A stretch of 64,000 bases of DNA from Theropithecus gelada (lineage: Eukaryota > Chordata > Mammalia > Primates > Cercopithecidae): NCBI RefSeq assembly GCF_003255815.1, contig NC_037689.1:23824802-23888801 (forward strand), read 5' to 3'. Positions 44,723 to 54,967 of the stretch are shown piece by piece. The notes under the pieces were generated by a model. The model was not told where the DNA came from and did not search any database. It saw nothing but the letters and a program-made list of their open reading frames with translations. Within the stretch, counting starts at the first letter, position 1. Each line of letters opens with the position of its first letter. A program made the position numbers and the translations under genes.

Positions 44723-45003
44723 CACTTTTTATTTTTATTATACTTTAAGTTCTGGGGCACATGTGCAGAATGTGCAGGTTTGTTCTATAGGTATACACGT
44801 GCCATGGTGGTTTGCTGCATCCATCAACCCATGATCTACATTAGGCATTTCTCCTAATGCTCTCCGGGCCCTACTCCCCAACTCCTGACAGGCCCCGGTG
44901 TGTGACGTTCCCCTCCCTGTGTCCTACAGGTTCTCATTGTTCAACTCCCACTTATGAGTGAGAATGGGCGGTGCTTGGTTTTCTGTTCTTGTGTTAGTTT
45001 GCT
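44723..45003 (-). mobile_element. L1 3' end, 5'-truncated, antisense
   Basis: tttaagttctggggcacatg, caggtttgttctataggtat and actcccacttatgagtgaga; same element type as 3434-3889. Confidence 0.9.
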
Positions 45004-45600
45004 GAGTGTCTGTCTATATTTCCTCCCACACACAAGCTATTGAGAAGAAAGATCCAGAAGGACACATTCCACCGAAGGAGTCCCGGCCACTCTTCGGAAC
45101 ATCATGTCTGGGTTTGCTCACCCAGGCCATTCACTGTGGTACCCTGGTGGCAGCCACTATGGTCTTCGGGTGACACGAGTTACAGTTCAGATTGAATGTC
45201 TGGTATCAATCACCAACATCTGGGATCAATCACAAACACATTGGCTCTTGAGCGCTGGGCACCTGATTGTGTTCCATAACTCCAGCCCGTACCCTGGCAA
45301 ACGTCAACTCAACTTGGGGCATGTTACTTCTTGAACATGAAGCCACCAACTTCTACGAAATGAGCAAGGTGACCGGTTCAATGCACCTATCCAAAGCTAT
45401 TGACAGCTTGTCACTACGCACAATTGATAAGCATGTCAAAAAATAAAGTGTGCTTCGGCCACGTGGTCTCGCTGAATGGCCAGCAACGACTGACTTCAGT
45501 GTTTGAAATTCACAGCACGTAGCAGGGTTTCTATCACAGGGGCGTCCTCATGGATGCAGAAAGAATCATTGTTCTTTCTACTGTGGCCTCACCCACCATG
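45004..45600 (+). other. unrecognised sequence with coding-like fragments
   Basis: A 76-residue frame (45104-45334) and, in another frame, a stretch containing EATNFYEMSKVTGSMHLSKA ending in taa near 45443. It could be a frameshifted pseudogene piece. No parent recognised. Confidence 0.25.
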
Positions 45601-45612
45601 TATTTTACTTTA

Positions 45613-45909
45613 TTTTATTTTATTTGAGACGGAGTCTCGCTCTGTCACCAGGCTGGAGTGCAGTGGCATGATCTTGGCTCACTGCAACCTCCGCCTCCCA
45701 GGTTCATGCGATTCTCCTGCCCCAGCCTCCCGAGTAGCTGGGATGACAGGCGCCTGCTACGACACTTGGCTAATTTTGTATTTTCTTAAGTGAAGGCAGG
45801 GTTTCACCATGTTCTCCAGGCTGGTCTTGACCTCCTGACCTCAGGTAATCCTCCCGCCTCAGCCTCCCAAAGTGCTGGGATTACAGGCGTGAGCCACTGC
45901 ACCTGGCCG
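45613..45909 (-). mobile_element. Alu, antisense
   Basis: (ttta)n tail, gagacggagtctcgctctgt to actgcacctggcc. Confidence 0.9.
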
Positions 45910-46683
45910 CAGATGGAGTCTTTAAAGAGGTGACTCAGGTAAAATGAGGTCATAGGGTGGGTCCTGATCCAATAGGACTGAGGTCCTTATAAGAAGAGGA
46001 GATGAGGATACAGACACATACAGAGGGACAACCAAAGGAGGACACAGGGCGATGATGACATCTGCAAGCCCAGGAGAGAGGCCTCAGGAGGAACCAGCCC
46101 TGCCCACACCTGGGTCTCAGACGTCCAGCCTCCAGGACTGTGGGAGAATCGATGTCTGTTGTTTCTAAGCCACCCAGTCTATGGTATTCTGTGACAGCAG
46201 CCTGAAATAGACTGATATCTCATAAGAGGAGGAGATGAGGACACAGACACACACAGAGGGATGAGCCTGTGAGGACACAGGGAGAAGACGGCGTCTCCAA
46301 GCCCAGGAGAGAGGCCTCAGGAGGAACCAGCCCTGCCCATACACTCATCTCAGACCTCCAGCCTCCAGGACTGTAGAAGAATCAAAGTCTGTTGTTTATA
46401 AGTCACCCAGTCTATGGTATTCTGTGATAGCAGCCTGAAATGGACTGAGACACCTCATAAGAAAAGGAGATGAGGACACAGACACACACAGAGGGTTGAC
46501 CCTGTGAGGACACAGGGAGAAGACGGTGTCCACGACCCAAGGAGAGAGGCCTCAGGAGGAGTCAGCCCCACCCACACCTTGATCTGGGGCCTCCAGCCTC
46601 CAGAACTGTGGGAGAATCAATGTCTGCTGTTTAAGCCACTGGGTCCGTGGTATTTTATTACGGCAGCCCCAGCAAAGCAATGT
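45910..46683 (+). mobile_element. MaLR (MLT1-like) LTR with its 3' part triplicated in tandem
   Basis: A 235-bp unit repeats at 45985, 46219 and 46454 to 46683. Each runs from (c)cttataagaagaggagatg through aggagagaggcctcaggagg to gtctatggtattctgtgac. At both joins the LTR end is fused to the same internal position, showing tandem duplication. Confidence 0.88.
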
Positions 46684-46968
46684 TCTCTCCTTTAAGAGGT
46701 CAGTCCGAAGGTACGAATTATGAAAAAGGGGCATATTTGGAAAGAGTCAGTGCCATCAACAACGAAGTTTCCAGAAAGCTCAGAGACGGCATCTGTTAGC
46801 ACTGTCACTGTCCTCTGCAGAGTCATCAAGCAGAAATGAACCATGGCTCAGGTGAACGCCTGTCATCAATATTCATTTTCCATAATCAAACTGCTGAAGC
46901 AAAGGAGGAGAACAGGAAAAGAAAAGCAGTGGGGGTTGAATTGTACATCTCAAAAAAACTAGGGGGAA
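46684..46968. other. intron sequence, no feature seen
   Basis: No repeat or exon recognised. Confidence 0.45.
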
Positions 46969-47283
46969 CTGGCTGGGCGCGGTGGCTCAGGCCTGTCATC
47001 CCAGCACTTTGAGAGGCCGAGGCGGGCGGATCACGAGTTCAGGAGATGGAGACCATCCTGGCCAACATGATGAATCCCCGTCTCTACTAAAAATATAAAA
47101 ATTAGCCAGGCGTGGCGACACGTCCCTGTAGTCCCAGCTACTCAGGAGGCTGAGGCAGGAAAATCGCTTGAACCCGGGAGGCGGAGGTTGCAGTGAGCCG
47201 AGATCACACCACTGCACTCCAGCCTGGGCGACAGAGCAAGACTCCGTCTCAAAAAACTAAACTAAACTAAAGTAAACGAAAAT
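46969..47283 (+). mobile_element. Alu, full-length, sense
   Basis: ggctgggcgcggtggctcag; tail (aaact)n. Confidence 0.9.
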
Positions 47284-47403
47284 AAACCAATAAAAAATGG
47301 TAGAGCCGGCTCTGAGCTGGCTTGGGTCTCAAGGCCTTTGACTCTGAAGTTCCTTGATCTGCTTTGCAATCTGTATTCCTTTCCTGGCACACTGTCTAAA
47401 CAA

Positions 47404-47467
47404 GACACATACAGCGGGACAACCAAGGGAGGACACAGGGCGATGATGACATCTGCAAGCCCAGGAG
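47404..47467 (+). repeat. 64-bp copy of 46013-46076
   Basis: gacacatacagcgggacaac to gcaagcccaggag matches the first unit of the 46-kb array with two mismatches. The flanks are unrelated. Confidence 0.9.
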
Positions 47468-47554
47468 CACAGACTGGATGGTTCCAAGTCACAGAAATTC
47501 CTGCAGTGAATCGATGGCTTCTGGAGACAGAAGTCTGAAATTCAGGAGGGGACA

Positions 47555-47783
47555 CGGTCGTGCTCTCTCTGGACGGTCTTCTAGGGGAGGATCCTTCCTG
47601 CCTCTCCCAGCTCCCAGGGGCTCCAGGTGTCCCTGGCCTTGTGGCCGCATCACTCCAGTCTCTGCCTCTGTCTCCACGTGGCCTTCTCCTCTGTGTCTGT
47701 GTTGCCTCTTCTATGTCTTACAAGGGCACCTGCCATTGCATTTACGGCCCTTCTTATATGTAGAATGGGGTCGGAATAGTTAA
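47555..47783 (-). mobile_element. MaLR-like LTR fragment, antisense
   Basis: ggatccttcctgcctctccc, gtggccgcatcactccagtc and ccttctcctctgtgtctgtg. Confidence 0.65.
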
Positions 47784-47862
47784 CATTACGTGTTAACTTG
47801 ACTGGATCCTGGGGCGCCTAGATCTTTGATTGAATGTTACTCTAGGGTATCTGTGAGGGTGG
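47784..47862 (+). mobile_element. fragment of an old LTR-like repeat
   Basis: gtgttaacttgactggatcc resembles the start of the repeat family also seen at 18626-19075. Confidence 0.4.
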
Positions 47863-48430
47863 AGGGGACGATCCTTCCTGCCTCTCCCAGCCCCTGGGGG
47901 CTCCAGACATCCCTGGGTTTGTGACTGCATCACTCCAGTCTCTGCCTCCATCTCCATGTGGCCTTCTCTGTATCTCTGCCTCCAAATTTTACTTCTTTTT
48001 TTTTTTTTTTTGAGACAGAGTTTCACTCTTGTTGCCCAGGCTGGAGTGCAATGGCGTGGTCTCAGCTCACCACAACCTCCACCTTCTGGGTTCAAGCAAT
48101 TCTCCTGCCTTAGCCTCCCGAGTAGCTGGGATTACAGGCGCGTACCACCACGCCCAGCTAATTTTTTGTATTTTTTAGTAGAGACGGGGTTTCATCAAAT
48201 TGGTCAGGCTGGTCTGGAACTCCTGACCTTAGGTGATCTGCCTACCTTGGCCTCCCAAAGTGCTGGGATGACAGGCGTGAGTCACTGCGCCCGGCCATTT
48301 TCTACTTCTTGTAAGGCCACCCATCATATTGGATTAAGGTCCATCGTAATGATCTCATGTTCACTTAATTCCATCTACAAAGACCCTATTTCTAAATTAG
48401 GTCCCAGTTATAGTATGTGGAGTTAGGATG
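47863..48430 (-). mobile_element. MaLR-like LTR, antisense, split by an Alu
   Basis: A second antisense copy (cctgcctctcccagcccctg, gactgcatcactccagtctc) continues after the Alu with gtaaggccacccatcatatt. Confidence 0.65.
47992..48297 (-). mobile_element. Alu, antisense, inside LTR
   Basis: Flanked by ttttacttctt and ttctacttctt; carries gggatgacagg. Confidence 0.9.
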
Positions 48431-48462
48431 TGGACATAACTGTTCAGATAAGAGTTAATGGC

Positions 48463-48765
48463 GGTCAGGTGCAGTGGCTCATGCCTATAATCCCAGCATT
48501 TGGGAGGCCAAGGCAGGCAGATCACTTGAGGTCAGGAATGTGATTCCAGCCTGGCCAACATGGTGAAGCCCCGTTTCTACTAAAAACACAAAAATCAGCT
48601 GGGTGTGGTGGTGCGTGCCTGTGATCCCAGCTACTCGGGAGGCTGAGGTGGGAGAATCATTGGAACCCGGGAGGCAGAGGCTGCAGGGAGCCGAGATGGC
48701 ACCACTGCACTCCAGCCTGCGCAACAGAGTGAGACTTGTCTCTTTCCAAAAATAAAATAAAATAA
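48463..48765 (+). mobile_element. Alu, sense
   Basis: ggtcaggtgcagtggctcat to an aaaataaaataaaat tail. Confidence 0.9.
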
Positions 48766-49029
48766 GAGTGAACGGCCTATGAGCACTAGCATCCCAGTTT
48801 TTCTTTAATATCTAGGTGTTTTTATAGGAATGAAAACTCTCTTGTTAATTGCACTTGGTGATATATGCTTCCTCAGCTTTCTTAGGTGATAATGAGGCTC
48901 AATTCGTACTAACTCTGCATGAATCTGCTTTGTAGCATCTAAATCGTTTAGGAAGTAGCTGTCATTTCTGTGGGGTGGGGTTGTTGTGGATGTGATCTGC
49001 TTATCTTCATTATTTAAAATACAGATCAT

Positions 49030-49322
49030 GGCCGGGCACGGTGGCTCACGCCTGTAATCCACGCACTTTGGGAGGCCGACACGGGAGGCTCCTGAGGTCA
49101 GGAGTTCGAGACCAGCCTGGCCAACGTCGCGAAATCCTGCGTCTACTAAAAATACAAAAATTAAGCGGACGTGGTAGGTGCGCGCCTGTAGTCCCAACTA
49201 CTTTGGAGGCTGAGGCAGGACAATCACTTGAACCCGGGAGGTGGAGGTTGCAGTGAGCCGAGGTCGCACCACGGCACTCCAGCCTGGGGGACAGAGTGAG
49301 ACTCCATCTCAAAAAAAAAATG
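49030..49322 (+). mobile_element. Alu, sense
   Basis: ggccgggcacggtggctcac to an A11 tail. Confidence 0.9.
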
Positions 49323-49364
49323 AATAAAACAGAGATTGCTTTGATAAACACTATCAACCTCAAA

Positions 49365-49850
49365 GTGCGCTCTCAGAATAACAGACGGGCGGCCCTCTGC
49401 CAGTGCTGTACGAGGAAGGGTGTCTTTGGTGAGCAGCAACACCTGCCAAGGAGGTCACATTTCCCAGGTTCTCCATCCCATGCCTCGCCTTGCTCAGTGA
49501 GTCACGTCTGCAGCAAGTGCTGCTGGCTGTGCCAAGACTCCTCGTTCCCTCCTCCCTTCTGCCAGGCCCTCCTGTACGGCAGGCACCACACACAGAAGTG
49601 GAGCCCCAAGTGGGTGTCACAGAAGCCTGGCCCCCAACGTGCCCAGCCCAGCCTGAGGCCTGGGGTTCGGGCAGCCGGTCACGGCAGGGCTGTTCTTGCC
49701 AGTGGGTTCCAGGCCAATCCTTCAGCATGGAGCCCGAGGCGGGAGGGCTACACAGTCCTACAGAGAGTCCTGAGCTGAGAAGAAGCCTGAGAAACACGCA
49801 TTTCTTCCTCTGGGTGCTGTCACGCATAGGTGTGAAAACAGGAAACGTCC
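49365..49850. other. unique-looking intron DNA
   Basis: GC-rich DNA with overlapping ORFs of 160-177 residues on both strands that lack recognisable domains; I treat them as chance. Confidence 0.45.
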
Positions 49851-49854
49851 CAGC

Positions 49855-50625
49855 CAGCACACACACCTCACCTGTGCACACGGGCACGCACACGACTCAC
49901 CTATGCACACGGGCACTCGTGCACCTTATCTGTGCACACTGGCATGCACCTCACCTGTGCACACCGGCACACAGCTCACTTGTGCACACAGACCTTACCT
50001 GTGTACACGGGCACACACACACCTTACTTGTGCACACTGGCACACACTCACCTCACCTGTGTACATGGGCACACACACCTCACCTGTGCACACGGGCATG
50101 AACGCACCTCACCTGTGCATATTGGTACATACCTCACCTGTGCACAGGGGTACACACACCTCATCTGTGCCCACGGGCACACACACACTTCACCTGTACA
50201 CACGGGCATGTGCACCTCACCTGTACACAGGAGTACACACACCTGACCTGTACACACGGGCCACACACTTCACCTGTGCACACGGGCACACACACCTCAC
50301 CTGTACACACGGGCATGCGCAGCTCACCTGTACACACGGGGTACACAACCCTGACCTGTACACACGGGCATGCGCACCTCACCTGTACACAGGAGTACAC
50401 ACACCTGACCTGTATACACGGGCACACACACTTCACCTGTGCACACGGGCACACACACCTCACCTGTACACACGGGCACACACACCTCACCTGTGCACAT
50501 GGGCATGCGCACCTCACCTGTACACAGGGGTACACACACCTGACCTGTACACACGGGCACACACACTTCACCTGCGCACACGGGCACGCACATCTCACCT
50601 GTACACACGGGCACACGCACATGCC
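49855..50625 (+). repeat. about 30-bp minisatellite, roughly 25 copies
   Basis: The unit is cacacacctcacctgtgcac plus acgggcacac, with t(g/a)cacac and t(g/a)cgcacc variants. Ten-codon periodicity opens long ORFs of TSPVHTGTH type on plus and VCTGEVCVP type on minus. Confidence 0.93.
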
Positions 50626-50639
50626 CTTGCTTCTTCAGA

Positions 50640-51230
50640 GCACTAGGAAGGAGAAGCAGCCCCTCCTGGCCACAGGCCCTGCTCTCCATGCCACCCTCTC
50701 ACCTGCCCTTCCCTGCACAGCCCGGGGCTTCCTCAGCTGCCCAGAGAGGACAAAGTTCTGGCCAGCCACGCTTCTTCCCTCCCACGACCGGCAGGGTTCA
50801 CACTTTATGCAGGATCCCATCGAGGCCGTCTCCCTCATCCGACACCCTTCAGCAGAGAGGCTCACAGGCGCAAGAGCTCAATCTGACAAAACAGATGGGC
50901 CAAGGTATCCTAGGAGGCCCCCACGGCCCTCCCTTCCTTCCATCCTGCCCCTCACTGTGCAGGGAAATGAAAACTGTTAGGAGCCGGCAGGGCCTGTGGC
51001 CCTGGGCTCACCTCCTCGCAGTCCTGAGGGTACTCCAGGGCCGGGGGATGGGGAGGGCGCCCACCCCGCTGTACATTCCAGAGGCTGGCCCCAAAATCTG
51101 ATGCTGGCATGGCCAAGCAGCCAGGTCTTTCCGACTGTGGCGTTAACACTTTGTGACCTTTGGGCTGCAGAGAAATTCAAAGGCAAGTCCTACTGGGTGC
51201 TCTGACCGTCTCCGTCTCCAAATTCCTACA
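50640..51230. other. unique-looking intron DNA
   Basis: GC-rich, no repeat recognised. Confidence 0.45.
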
Positions 51231-51235
51231 TGGAA

Positions 51236-51480
51236 ATCGTCATCCCCAGTGAGATGGTGTTAGGAGGTGAGGCCCTTCGGAGGTGATGAGGTCACGATGG
51301 TGGAGACTCAAGAAAGGAATCAGTTCGCTCCTTCCGCTGCCTGACGACACAGTGAGAAGGTGCCACCTGTGAACCAGGAACTGGGCTCTCGCCAGACCCT
51401 GGCACACTTTGATCTTGGACTTCCAGCCTCCAGAACCATGAAACATAAATGTGTGTTGTTTATAATCCACCCAGACTATG
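51236..51480 (+). mobile_element. MLT1-like LTR, 3' part
   Basis: agatggtgttaggaggtgag, cttggacttccagcctccag and gtgttgtttataatccaccc are typical of MLT1A. Confidence 0.75.
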
Positions 51481-51485
51481 GAATC

Positions 51486-51786
51486 TTTTTTTCTTTTTTT
51501 TTTTTTTTTTTTGAGATGGAGTTTTGCTGCTGTGGGTCAGGCTGGAGTGCAGTGCCCCAATCTTGGCTCACCACAACCTCCGCCTCCCGAGTTCAAGCGA
51601 TTCTCCTTCCTCAGCCTCCCAAGTAGCTGGGATTACAGGCGCCTGCCACCACACCTGGCTAATTTTGTATTTTTAGCAGAAACAGGGTTTTACCATGTTG
51701 GCCAGGCTGGTCTCCTGACCTCAGGTGATCCACCCGCCTCAGCCTCCCAAACTGCTGGGATTACAGGTGTGAGCCACCGCGCTCGG
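51486..51786 (-). mobile_element. Alu, antisense
   Basis: gagatggagttttgctgctg to ccaccgcgctcggg. Confidence 0.9.
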
Positions 51787-52049
51787 GCGGGGTTAGGAGA
51801 AATTCACAAGACAGACCTGTTGATGGACAGACAGTACACTGCGTGTCTCAACAGGAGTCCACACCAATGCCGCCTGCAGATGTAGTGCCTGACATTCCCA
51901 TGGGGGGCACAATGGAAGGTTTAAATATATCTGTTATCCTTTTCTATGTCTGACCTCTGTGTTTCTTGTCCCTTCTAAAAACTAAAATAACAATACCATG
52001 GCACATTGCTAAGTCTACCAAGGACAGCAAATGGCTGGGGATGTACGTA

Positions 52050-53390
52050 TCCCAGAGCACTGCGCCCAGAGCCCCAGTGCCCAGCAGATGCAGGGAGCAC
52101 CATTTCCAGAGCACCTGTGTCCAGCAGATGCAGAGAGTACTGCGTCCAGAGCCCCAGTGCCCAGCAGACACAGGGAGGAGTGTACTCAGAGCACCTGTGT
52201 CCCAGCAGATGCAGAGAGCACCATGCCCAGAGCACCTGTGCCCAGCAGATTCAGGGAGCACTGGCCCCAGAGCCCCAGTGCCCAGTAGATGCAGGGAGTA
52301 CCGTGCCCAGAGCATCAGTGCCCAGCAGACACAGAGAGCACTGTGCCCAGAGCACCTGTGCCCAGCAGATACAAGGAGCACTGTACCCAGAGCACGATGC
52401 TCAGGAGATGCAGGGAGCACTGTTCCCAGAGCACCCACGCCCAGCAGACGCAGGGAGCGCTGTGCCCTGAACACCAGTGTGCAGCAAATGCAGGGGGCGC
52501 TGTGCCCACAGCACCCGTGCCTAGCAGACTCCAGGGAGCACCGTAGCCAGAGCACCTGTGCCCAGCAGATGCAGGGAGCATCAGTGCTCAGCCAACACAG
52601 GGAGCACTGTCCCCAGATCACCAGTGTCCACCAGACGCAGAGAGCACTGTCCCCAGATCACCAGTGCTCAGCAGACGCAGGGAGCACTGTCCCCAGAGCA
52701 CCAGTGTCCACCAGACGCAGGGAGCACTGTCCCCGCTCCCAGAGCACCAGTGTCCAGCAGACGCAGGCAGCACTGTCCACGCTCCCAGAGCACCAGTGCA
52801 CAGCAGACGCAGGGAGCACTGTCCCCAGAGCACCAGTGTCCAGCAGACGCAGGGAGCACTGTCCCCGCTCCCAGAGCACCAGTGTCCAGCAGATGCAGGG
52901 AGCACTGTCCACGCTCCCAGAGCACCAGTGCACAGCAGACGCAGGGAGCACTGTCCCCAGAGCACCAGTGCCCAGTAGACACAGGGAGCACTGTCCCCAG
53001 AGCACCAGTGTCCACCAGACGCAGGGAGTACTGTCCCCGCTCCCAGAGCACCAGTGTCCAGCAGATGCAGGGAGCACTGTCCACGCTCCCAGAGCACCAG
53101 TGCACAGCAGACGCAGGGAGCACTGTCCCCAGAGCACCAGTGCCCAGTAGACACAGGGAGCACTGTCCCCAGAGCACCAGTGTCCACCAGACGCAGGGAG
53201 TACTGTCCCCGCTCCCAGAGCACCAGTGTCCAGCAGACGCAGGCAGCACTGTCCACGCTCCCAGAGCACCAGTGCACAGCAGACGCAGGGAGCACTGTCC
53301 CCAGAGCACCAGTGTCCAGCAGACGCAGGGAGCACTGTCCCCAGAGCACCAGTGTCCAGCAGACGCAGGGCGCACCACGCCCCACAGACA
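52050..53390 (+). repeat. 41/47-bp minisatellite, about 30 copies, higher-order in its distal half
   Basis: The basic 41-bp unit is cagagcaccagtgcccagca plus gacgcagggagcactgtcccc. The proximal part (to about 52600) is degenerate. From about 52690 a 6-bp insert (cgctcc) alternates, giving 41/47-bp pairs and then longer nearly identical blocks (52860-53040 versus 53040-53220). Three units make 123 bp, so every frame is read in turn and frames on both strands stay open. Confidence 0.95.
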
Positions 53391-53455
53391 GAGGGAGATG
53401 AGTAACCTTTAACCCACCTGGGATGCTGTTATGATTATTCACAGGGTGCACCCAC

Positions 53456-53663
53456 CTGCTCTGAAGGTCGTCCATGTTCAGCTCAGCGACGTAATGGGTG
53501 GCGGAGGAGACAGTGACCACCCTCGCACTGTGGCCAGGGGACCCGGACTCTCTCAGCGTATCCAGGAGAAGGTTGGTCAGCAGGAAGTGCCCCAGGTAGT
53601 TCAGGCCAAAATGTTCTTCGAATCCATCTCTGGTTTTCCTCTGAGGGACCATCATCACCCCAG
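53456..53663 (-). CDS. DHRSX: DHRSX coding exon (probably exon 5), partial CDS
   Basis: This internal exon encodes the middle of an SDR-family oxidoreductase. On the minus strand the acceptor reads ttttgtccag and the exon opens with CT, completing an Ala codon, so the protein reads A-G-V-M-M-V-P-Q; the AG ends the SDR NNAG motif. Next come GLNYLGHFLLT, with the family catalytic Asn, and VVTVSSATH, with the catalytic Ser. The exon ends AGC AG before the donor gtgggt. Its 208 nt leave phase 2, which matches the next exon. DHRSX is known as an ER-associated enzyme of dolichol synthesis that handles polyprenol and dolichal. One difference from human as I recall it is LRESG for LKESG. No stop or frameshift is present. 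A minisatellite begins about 65 bp beyond the donor and stays open in this frame. Confidence 0.95.
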
Positions 53664-53917
53664 CTGGACAAAAGAGAATATCAGAAGGAGTTAGATTGGG
53701 GAAGACAGTGGAGAAATCTCACAAACGGACTCCTGGGATGTGCAAGTGGCCCAGGGCATTGGAGGGTAGGGTGGGGTGCAGAGCTGGCGGCCATGTCTTC
53801 CTCCCGGGTCTCTGTCTCCTGCTTTAGGTGTGGTGGGGAAGATTCTAGAAGATCACTGAAGTCCCTTCCTGCCTTCTGTCTCTGCACCTCTGTGCCTTGA
53901 CTTCAAAAATAACCACA
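53664..53917. other. intron immediately upstream of DHRSX exon 5
   Basis: Unique-looking DNA with no further exon. Confidence 0.5.
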
Positions 53918-54230
53918 AGCGGGGTGCGGTGGCTCATGCCTGTCATCCCAGCACTTTGGGAGGCCGAGGCGGGCGGATCACCTGAGGTCAGGAGTTCAAG
54001 ACCATCCTGGCCAACATGGTGAAACCCCGTCTCTACCAAAAAAAATACAAAATTAGCCAAGCATCGTGGCAAGTGCCTGTAATCCCAGCTACTTGAGAGG
54101 CTGAGGCAGGAGAATGGCTTGAACCCGGTAGGTGGAGGTTACAGTGAGCAGAGATCACGCCACTGCACTCTAGCCTGGCGACAGAGCGAGACTCTGTCTC
54201 AAAAAAAAGAAAAAAAGAAAAATAATAACC
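53918..54230 (+). mobile_element. Alu, sense
   Basis: gcggggtgcggtggctcatg to an aaaaaaaagaaaaaaagaaa tail. Confidence 0.9.
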
Positions 54231-54316
54231 ATAATGATAACACAGCAACACACACAAGAGAGTGAGAATCTTCCAAGTCACCAAAGGGGGTCCCCTGGAC
54301 AATTAATTATTCTGGG

Positions 54317-54605
54317 TGGCCGGATGCGGTGGCTCGTACATGGAATCCCAGTCTTTGGGTAGGTGAGTAGGGCAGATCGCTTGAGGTCAGGAGTTTGAGA
54401 TCAGCCTGGGCACCGCAGTGAAACCCTATCTTTACCAAAAATAAAAAAAATTAGCTGGGTGTGGTGGTGCGTGCCTGGAGTCCCAGCTACTTGGGGAGGC
54501 TGAGGCGGGAGGATTGCTTGAGGCCAAAAGGCGGAGGTTGCAGTGAGCTGAGATAGTGCCATTGCACCCCAGCCTGGGCAACAGAGATCCTGTCTCCCTT
54601 CCTGG
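54317..54605 (+). mobile_element. Alu (J-like), sense
   Basis: ggtggccggatgcggtggct; diverged left arm, no A tail. Confidence 0.85.
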
Positions 54606-54965
54606 GCCCCCCACAAAAGAATTCTGGACAAGAATAGCTGCTATGGCACCCCCTCTTCACTGAGTGTCCCACAAACAAATTGCTCAGATGTCCTTTGAGA
54701 AATGCTGACCTCAGTATAAACATGGCCTGTCCTCACCCCTAGACCACAGGGCAGCCCTGTCGGTCACGAGTCTATAAACATCACGATCACTGCAGGTTCC
54801 GTGCTTGACACGTTCTATCTCCCAGGCACAGAACAACCCCACCCCTGTCAGGCCAAGCCCAGCTGAGTGCCTGCTCCCAAGTCCTTGCTGTGGGGGCCTG
54901 ACCTCAAACGTCACTTGTCCTAGAAACACACACGAGCTATACTGTCTTGTACTTAGAGCAGACCA
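54606..54965. other. intron sequence, no feature seen
   Basis: No repeat or exon recognised. Confidence 0.45.
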
Positions 54966-54967
54966 GC

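Larger units (their letters stand above)
31594..53455 (-). other. DHRSX: DHRSX intron between probable exons 5 and 6
   Basis: This 21.9-kb intron is bounded by the donor gtgggt at 53455 and the acceptor ccgcag at 31594. It contains three minisatellites (33, 30 and 41/47 bp), a tandem LTR array, L1 pieces and about 27 Alus. Confidence 0.9.

Noticed and set aside
49360..49893. 177-residue minus-strand ORF
   Set aside because: GC-rich DNA without stops, no recognisable domain or splice context, and an equally long overlapping ORF on the plus strand.
49903..50980. Overlapping 247- and 256-residue ORFs of His/Thr/Pro repeats
   Set aside because: They arise from the 30-bp minisatellite and have no independent support.
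51966..53150. 394-residue plus-strand ORF of a repeat protein
   Set aside because: The 41-bp minisatellite lacks stops in all three frames of the unit, so it reads open on both strands. No sign of a gene on the plus strand. Only the minus-strand continuity with a real exon was kept, as a finding.
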